From NCBI GenBank assembly GCA_902772715.1, contig CACYBT010000146.1, forward strand, positions 1 to 11,806: a stretch of DNA of 11,806 nucleotides. Direction: 5' to 3'. Made by a program: the position numbers and the translations under genes. Of the stretch, positions 7,740 to 11,806 are shown in pieces (the first letter of the stretch is position 1; the number at the start of each line of letters is the position of its first letter). The DNA comes from an uncultured Succinivibrio sp. (lineage in GTDB: Bacteria; Pseudomonadota; Gammaproteobacteria; Enterobacterales; Succinivibrionaceae). The notes below the pieces were generated by a model. The model worked only from the letters and a program-made list of their open reading frames with translations. It was not told the origin of the DNA and did no database searches.

Positions 7740-9410
7740 TTAGCCTGGGAAACCAAAGCCTAACTGTGGATTCCAGTAAGCAGCGTAAATTACAGCTACG
7801 ATAAGGAGTACAGCATATGATGCGATGGCAAAACCACCTGAAGTCTTGAAGGTTTCAGCAGTAGTCTTGATAGCCTTCTCGTCATCATCATTAGGATTGG
7901 TTGACAGAGATACAAATACAATTACAGCCACTGTTAAGAACAGAGTGTAAAGCATCTGATCTATGAAAGGCATATTGATTGGCAGGAACTTCAAGAGTAA
8001 AGCGATTACAATTGAAGATAATACACCTACGATAGCAGCGTTTGAGGTAGTCTTCTTGTAGAACAGACCACATAAGAACACAGCAAGAATACCAGGAGAA
8101 ACCACACCAGTGTATTCCTGAATGTACTGGAAGGCCTGACCTAAGGTACTTAACATAGGAGCCAGGAAGATAGCGATAACTAAGGCTACAATAGCGGTTA
8201 GACGACCAACACTGACCAGGGTAAGATCTGATGCATTTGGCTTAATATACTCTTTGAAAATATCCATGGTGAAGATAGTTGCAGTAGAGTTCAGCATAGA
8301 TGCAAGTGAAGATACAATAGCAGCAGACAGAGCGGCGAATACTAAGCCCTTCACACCGATAGGAAGCAACTGTGCAACCCATGGATAAGCCTTATCAGCA
8401 CGATCTGCAGTTGGAACTGAAGAGGCAACCATATCGCCATAGAGTTCCTTCATCTGATCTAAGAGTACTGGGTTATGAACAGTGATGTAGTAGGCAGCGA
8501 TACCAGGAATTACCACAATGATTGGGGTAATGCATTTTAGGAAGGCTGCGAATACAAGACCTTTCTGAGCCTCGTCAATAGACTTGGCAGCAAAGGTACG
8601 CTGAATGATGTACTGGTTGAAGCCCCAATAGTAAAGGTTGGCTACCCACATACCACCAATCAGCACGGCAATACCTGGCAGATTTGAGAATTCAGGGTTG
8701 CTCTGATCAAGGATCATGGTGAAATGATCAGGTACTTCCTTAACTAAGGTTGAGAAACCGTGTAATGCACCTTCATCACCACCAATCCATTTTAAGGCCA
8801 GATAGGAAGTTGCAAAACCACCGATTACCAGCACGGCAACCTGAATAACGTCAGTCCAGACCACAGCAGACAGACCACCATATACAGAGTATACGAGGGC
8901 GAATGCAGCAAGTCCTAAAATGGCGTACATCATAGGAATGCCTAAGATAGTCTCAAGAGCAGTACCACCTAAGTATAGAACTGATGAGAGGTTTACGAAA
9001 ATATACAAGCAGATCCAGAAGACAGCCAAAATGGTCTTTAAGGTTCTGTTGAAACGTTTCTCAACGAATTCTGGGATGGTATAAATTCCTTTCTCAATGA
9101 AAATTGGCAGGAAATATTTACCAACAAGAATCAGGGTAACAGCAGCCATGAACTCATAAGCGGCAATACCAAAACCGATGGCAAAACCAGAGCCTGACAT
9201 ACCAATGAACTGCTCAGCAGAAATGTTAGCAGCAATTAAGGATGCACCAACAGCCCACCAAGGAATAGATTTACCAGCCAAGAAATAACCTTCAGCGGAC
9301 TGAGTGTTTTTCTTTGATGCGGTAAGACCAATCGCAATAACAACCAGAGCATAAACAGCAAAGATCACATAATCAATGGTGCTCAGTCCGGCAATAACAT
9401 CATTATCCAT
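7740..9410 (-). CDS. sglT: sodium/sugar symporter, vSGLT type (probable Na+/galactose-glucose cotransporter)
   Basis: This inner-membrane solute:sodium symporter of 556 residues resembles V. parahaemolyticus vSGLT (543 residues) over its full length, with long near-identical stretches such as AVGASLIAANISAEQFIGMS. Residues known to bind galactose in vSGLT are all present: Gln67 (Q69), Glu86 (E88), Asn140 (N142), Asn258 (N260), gate Tyr261 (Y263), Lys292 (K294) and Gln431 (Q428). The sodium site is also kept: Ala60, Ile63, Ala364, Ser367, Ser368. The hydrophobic pattern fits 14 membrane helices of the LeuT fold. The start ATG (9410-9408) is preceded by a weak AGG at 9423-9421, 10 bases away. 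The gene stands alone with its own terminator, and CRP and LacI-type sites lie upstream. It uses TTC, AAC and TAC far more than the neighbouring genes, which suggests strong expression. Substrate assignment rests on my remembered vSGLT alignment. Confidence 0.95.
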   Translation of the reverse strand: MDNDVIAGLSTIDYVIFAVYALVVIAIGLTASKKNTQSAEGYFLAGKSIPWWAVGASLIAANISAEQFIGMSGSGFAIGFGIAAYEFMAAVTLILVGKYFLPIFIEKGIYTIPEFVEKRFNRTLKTILAVFWICLYIFVNLSSVLYLGGTALETILGIPMMYAILGLAAFALVYSVYGGLSAVVWTDVIQVAVLVIGGFATSYLALKWIGGDEGALHGFSTLVKEVPDHFTMILDQSNPEFSNLPGIAVLIGGMWVANLYYWGFNQYIIQRTFAAKSIDEAQKGLVFAAFLKCITPIIVVIPGIAAYYITVHNPVLLDQMKELYGDMVASSVPTADRADKAYPWVAQLLPIGVKGLVFAALSAAIVSSLASMLNSTATIFTMDIFKEYIKPNASDLTLVSVGRLTAIVALVIAIFLAPMLSTLGQAFQYIQEYTGVVSPGILAVFLCGLFYKKTTSNAAIVGVLSSIVIALLLKFLPINMPFIDQMLYTLFLTVAVIVFVSLSTNPNDDDEKAIKTTAETFKTSGGFAIASYAVLLIVAVIYAAYWNPQLGFGFPG

Positions 9411-9442
9411 ATTAAACTAACCTATTTAGTAAACAAACAATT

Positions 9443-9460
9443 AAGGTAATTAAATACCTT
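9443..9460. repeat. inverted repeat AAGGTA-N6-TACCTT in the symporter leader
   Basis: Two perfect 6-base arms flank a 6-base A/T centre, 33-50 bases before the symporter start codon. It could be an operator or a small hairpin in the mRNA leader; no T-run follows on the minus strand, so it is not a terminator. The function is unknown. Confidence 0.4.
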
Positions 9461-9674
9461 GAATGTAACATGAGTATTTTAACAAAAAATTGTTTATGTG
9501 TACCTAACTTGTATTTTTTTATTTTTGTGGATGTTCGTTAATATAAATGTTACATATTTACATAAATAATTGATAATATAATTTAAATAAATTGTGAAAA
9601 ATCAGTATGATAGTTTTCTGCTATAGAGTAATCAGCACTCATTTAACAAGATTTAGTGGTTATCTTCTGAAAAA

Positions 9675-9692
9675 CATGAAAACGGTTACATG
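9675..9692. promoter_or_regulatory. LacI/GalR-family operator-like palindrome
   Basis: CATGAAAACGGTTACATG is an imperfect palindrome with a central CpG: 7 of 9 base pairs are symmetric. Its inner 14 bases fit the general LacI/GalR-family pattern TGNAANCGNTTNCA at every fixed position. It lies between a candidate promoter and the symporter gene and is close to the CRP site. No LacI-type regulator is encoded in the window, so the cognate repressor would be elsewhere; galactose-type control is an inference from the transporter. Confidence 0.55.
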
Positions 9693-9706
9693 TACTAACC
9701 ATTTGA

Positions 9707-9712
9707 TCTATA
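9707..9712 (-). promoter_or_regulatory. candidate -10 element for the symporter gene
   Basis: On the minus strand TATAGA lies between the CRP site and the LacI-type operator, which would put the start point near 9700. CRP would then be centred about 53 bases upstream, slightly off the usual class I and class II positions, and the operator just downstream at about +17. No good -35 is present, as expected for a CRP-dependent promoter. The region is so A+T-rich that other -10 elements closer to the gene are possible; this choice implies a leader of about 290 bases. Confidence 0.25.
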
Positions 9713-9745
9713 AAAACATTTATTTTGATACTGCTTGTTTAAAAA

Positions 9746-9761
9746 TGTGATTATGATCACA
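9746..9761. promoter_or_regulatory. CRP-binding site, perfect core
   Basis: TGTGA-N6-TCACA matches all 10 core positions of the CRP consensus and is flanked by A-rich bases as in the extended consensus. The palindrome can serve either strand. The most likely target is the Na+/sugar symporter on the minus strand, since CRP activation of sugar uptake genes is typical of gammaproteobacteria; a plus-strand GATAAT at 9780-9785 leaves a rightward target possible. Confidence 0.72.
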
Positions 9762-9975
9762 AAACTCTCTGACTTTAGGGATAATTTTGAGGAATAAATG
9801 TGATTATTAAGACTAAAAATAATATCAAAAATAGTCATTATGAAAATTAACAACATTACGGAGGAGAACTTCAATTGCTGAAAATAAATTCTAATTAAGT
9901 GTTTTTAATCAAGTTTTTTAAATTTATTTATGAAAAAATGATCAAGAACAACTAATATATAAGTATGTGTTAGAC
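9762..9975. other. AT-rich spacer with orphan Shine-Dalgarno sequence, no clear gene
   Basis: No gene longer than a few codons is supported here. GGAGGAG at 9860-9866 is a near-ideal ribosome-binding sequence, but the only start at a suitable distance is TTG 9875, which opens a frame of seven codons ending at 9898. A GTG at 9800 behind GAGGA opens another of about 16 codons. These could be leader peptides, a decayed gene start, or chance. A weak TATATA/TATAAG stretch near 9955-9962 may be the -10 region of the following endonuclease gene. Confidence 0.35.
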
Positions 9976-9980
9976 AGAGG
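9976..9980 (+). promoter_or_regulatory. ribosome-binding site deciding the endonuclease start
   Basis: AGAGG lies 9 bases before ATG 9990 but only 3 bases before the in-frame TTG at 9984, so ATG 9990 is the likely start. This removes two residues from the longest possible reading frame. Confidence 0.6.
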
Positions 9981-9989
9981 ATCTTGATT

Positions 9990-11024
9990 ATGTCATTAAG
10001 TAACAAAATTCTTATCTGTAGGGCTCCCTACAACTGGTATCAGGTTATTAAATCCCACTTTATCTCAAGTGGCTCCACTTACACTAACTGCTGGTATACA
10101 AAAAACGAATTGCAATCTGAGTGTGAAGAGGAAGAACCTGAAGCCGGTACTTTGGTTCTATTCATGGTGGAGAAGGATAACCGTCAGATGATTGTTGGCG
10201 GTGGGTACTATCAGATGCATCTTGATCTTGATGTCAATACCTGCTGGAAGCGTTACGGTGTCAGAACAGGCTGCTTAAATTATGAAGCCTTTAAAAAAAG
10301 AGTAATTGAGACCAACAATAATAATCTTAAGGATAAATTATCCTGCTATATTATTTCGGGCTCTTTTATTTTTGTAAGTACCCAGATGATTGCAATTCCT
10401 GAAGAGTTCAGACTGACTAATGACAAAAATGCCAATCCGGTGAGATTTTTTGTGAGCACTGAAGAGCCTCTTGGACTTTATCTGCAGAAGGTAACTGATG
10501 ATTATCGTGTTAGTATGATTGATATTTATTCGCAGAATCATGACTGGCCTGGTATCTATTATCGTGCTACCATTAGTCGCTCCTTTGAAAAAACCGCACA
10601 GTATAAGACCATCCTTTTGAGTACCTATAACCGTCGCTGTGCCGTGACTGGATGTCATATGACGCCGGTATTAGAAGTAGCGCATATAAAAACCATGTAT
10701 GACGATCGCTATGTGTCCGTGGGTAACGGTATTATTCTTAGGGCTGACATTCATTCTCTGTTCTCGCAGGGGCTTATGACTTTCTGCTATAAGGGCATTG
10801 ATAAAATTGTCGTGAAACTCTCAAACCAGATGCTAGAAGAAGAGGCTCCATACAGCGAATATGACGGCAAGGAACTGTTGTTGCCGGATGACAGAAGAAA
10901 CTGGCCTAATAAGGAATATCTTGAATGGCATAATAAGGTACGTTTTGAAAACTGGCTCAAGTATGGTGAGTTCAGTTTCATTGAATCGGTTCCTATGCAT
11001 CCTAAAGACTCAACTAATGGTTAG
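9990..11024 (+). CDS. HNH endonuclease, predicted restriction-endonuclease type
   Basis: The 344-residue protein has two parts. The C-terminal half is an HNH nuclease (HNH_2-like): RRCAVTGC with Cys217, AHIK with His232, then VGNGIILRADIHSLF with Asn246 and His255, the expected metal-binding and catalytic set. It ends with the family-typical LLLPDDRRNWPNKEYLEWHN segment. The N-terminal part (about 1-150) has NW, IVGGGYY and CYIISGSFIF landmarks that I recognise from the predicted restriction endonucleases of COG3440. Such N-terminal domains may read DNA, possibly modified bases, but that is inference. There is no signal peptide or membrane segment, so it should act in the cytosol. No DNA methyltransferase or other defence gene is in the window; it appears monocistronic, with a spacer before it and a terminator 14 bases after it. 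Target and biological role are unknown. Confidence 0.85.
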   Translation: MSLSNKILICRAPYNWYQVIKSHFISSGSTYTNCWYTKNELQSECEEEEPEAGTLVLFMVEKDNRQMIVGGGYYQMHLDLDVNTCWKRYGVRTGCLNYEAFKKRVIETNNNNLKDKLSCYIISGSFIFVSTQMIAIPEEFRLTNDKNANPVRFFVSTEEPLGLYLQKVTDDYRVSMIDIYSQNHDWPGIYYRATISRSFEKTAQYKTILLSTYNRRCAVTGCHMTPVLEVAHIKTMYDDRYVSVGNGIILRADIHSLFSQGLMTFCYKGIDKIVVKLSNQMLEEEAPYSEYDGKELLLPDDRRNWPNKEYLEWHNKVRFENWLKYGEFSFIESVPMHPKDSTNG

Positions 11025-11038
11025 TTTTTGAAGAATAT

Positions 11039-11068
11039 GCCATAATCTTAGTACATTATGGCTTTTTT
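11039..11068 (+). terminator. intrinsic terminator after the HNH endonuclease gene
   Basis: GCCATAAT (11039-11046), an 8-base loop, and ATTATGGC (11055-11062) form a perfect 8-bp stem followed directly by six T residues (11063-11068). It begins 14 bases after the endonuclease stop codon and ends 17 bases before the next gene. Confidence 0.9.
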
Positions 11069-11085
11069 GTTTATAAAGGCAGACT

Positions 11086-11736
11086 ATGAAAATCGCAGTA
11101 CTTGGGGCGAATACAGAAATCGGCAAAAAAGTTGTGGCAAAGGCTGAGGATGCTGGTATTAGAGTTTTGAGTATTATCAGTCAGTTTGAACAGTTAAAGG
11201 GCAGCGGACAACTTATGATTAAAAAAGTTGAAGAACTGACCTTTAATGATCTTAAAGACTGCCATTATGTGGTAGATCCTTTATCTTTTCTTAGAATTTC
11301 TGCATTTTCCTCTGAAATGCTTCCGGTTTGGCATATGCTTGAAATACTGAATAATTCTGACGTAAGACTGCTGCTTTTAGGCTCGGTAGCTATTCTCTAT
11401 ACCAATTCCTCAAGGCAGATGCGAGTTTATGAGGATGGAAGCAATATTATTGATGAAAAACAGAATAAAATCGATTTACTGTGTGTTAATGCCTATAAAA
11501 GACTGAGCATCTTTAAGGAAGTTAAATGGTCACTGTTATGTCCGCCTTTGCTTTTAGATGAGGTCTCTTATGGAAATGGACATTTTGAATTTGGAAATGA
11601 TGTGCTTCCTGTTGGACTTGAGGGAGATAGTTTTATATCCACCAATGATTTTGCCGCCTCCTGTGTGGAGCTATTAAAGATGAAACCGCAACCATTTACC
11701 ACGTATTCGGTGCGTTCCATCAAGGGATCAAAATAA
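11086..11736 (+). CDS. NAD(P)-binding Rossmann-fold protein, YwnB/COG2910-like
   Basis: The 216-residue protein resembles the atypical short-chain dehydrogenase group around Bacillus YwnB (COG2910, often annotated as NAD(P)H-binding or putative NADH-flavin reductase). Shared landmarks are the N-terminal MKIAVLGA strand and loop, a DLKDCHYVVDPLS segment (about 55-68), RLLLLGSVAILY (about 94-105), an xYKRLSIFKEVKWSLLCPP stretch like the family's active-site region, and the end YGNGHFEFGNDVLPV. The nucleotide-binding loop is GANTEIG (7-13) instead of GATGxxG, so the middle glycine is replaced by Thr10, which may weaken or change cofactor use. AAAGG lies 7 bases before the ATG. Because the terminator at 11039-11068 sits just upstream, it depends on read-through or on a promoter I cannot identify. 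Substrate unknown. The 70 bases after it contain a short ATCATG/CATGAT palindrome and an A/T-rich stretch, but no clear terminator. Confidence 0.78.
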   Translation: MKIAVLGANTEIGKKVVAKAEDAGIRVLSIISQFEQLKGSGQLMIKKVEELTFNDLKDCHYVVDPLSFLRISAFSSEMLPVWHMLEILNNSDVRLLLLGSVAILYTNSSRQMRVYEDGSNIIDEKQNKIDLLCVNAYKRLSIFKEVKWSLLCPPLLLDEVSYGNGHFEFGNDVLPVGLEGDSFISTNDFAASCVELLKMKPQPFTTYSVRSIKGSK

Positions 11737-11806
11737 ATAATCATGCCCATGATCTTAAGAACGTAGGTATAAAATAATATAAAATATGATTTATATGCGA
11801 TCTTAC

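Noticed and set aside
9893..9922. Possible terminator ATTAA/TTAAT followed by a T-run
   Set aside because: The stem is five A-T pairs only, too weak to call a terminator.
9941..9988. 7-base inverted repeat ATCAAGA/TCTTGAT around the endonuclease ribosome-binding site
   Set aside because: The arms are short and 34 bases apart; a stable structure hiding the start is unlikely.
1..11806. A new multi-gene system, CRISPR array, insertion sequence, tRNA or phage module
   Set aside because: No regularly spaced repeats, transposase, tRNA-like fold or linked defence genes were visible; most of the window is housekeeping genes and a sugar symporter.

Overview
The window looks like a stretch of chromosome from an AT-rich gammaproteobacterium. 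The reasons are gammaproteobacterial-type GyrA, SerC, FadD and RNase D proteins, a fadD-rnd gene pair as in Escherichia coli, and a sugar symporter very close to the Vibrio parahaemolyticus Na+/galactose transporter. The A+T-rich intergenic DNA and the remnant of an AAA-ATPase-like/PD-(D/E)XK gene at the left edge would suit a gut or rumen Succinivibrionaceae-type organism. That placement is inference, not proof.

Left edge (1-491): on the minus strand, running off the window, is the N-terminus of an AAA-ATPase-like (DUF1703-type) gene. It carries the VDKT and RPRRFGK motifs, then appears frameshifted by a small deletion directly after the P-loop. An AT-rich divergent spacer follows. It holds a near-consensus extended -10 promoter for gyrA and a CRP-like box across the expected transcription start.

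Plus-strand cluster (492-7510): gyrA, serC, fadD and rnd follow each other with gaps of 45, 18 and 11 bases, which suggests co-transcription. Their functions are unrelated housekeeping ones: DNA supercoiling, serine/pyridoxine synthesis, fatty-acyl-CoA formation and RNA 3'-end processing. GyrA is about 135 residues longer than the E. coli protein because of acidic extensions at both ends and an acidic insertion in the C-terminal beta-pinwheel.

Sugar-transport unit (7689-9761): a Na+/sugar symporter on the minus strand keeps every galactose- and sodium-site residue that could be aligned with vSGLT. It has its own terminator. Its 573-base upstream region contains a perfect CRP core site and a LacI/GalR-family operator-like palindrome, so control by carbon catabolite activation and a sugar-specific repressor is likely.

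Right part (9762-11806): an AT-rich spacer with an orphan strong Shine-Dalgarno sequence leads to a stand-alone HNH endonuclease of the predicted-restriction-endonuclease type. It is closed by a clear intrinsic terminator. A YwnB/COG2910-like NAD(P)-binding protein with an altered glycine motif follows. No rRNA, tRNA, CRISPR array or insertion sequence was seen.
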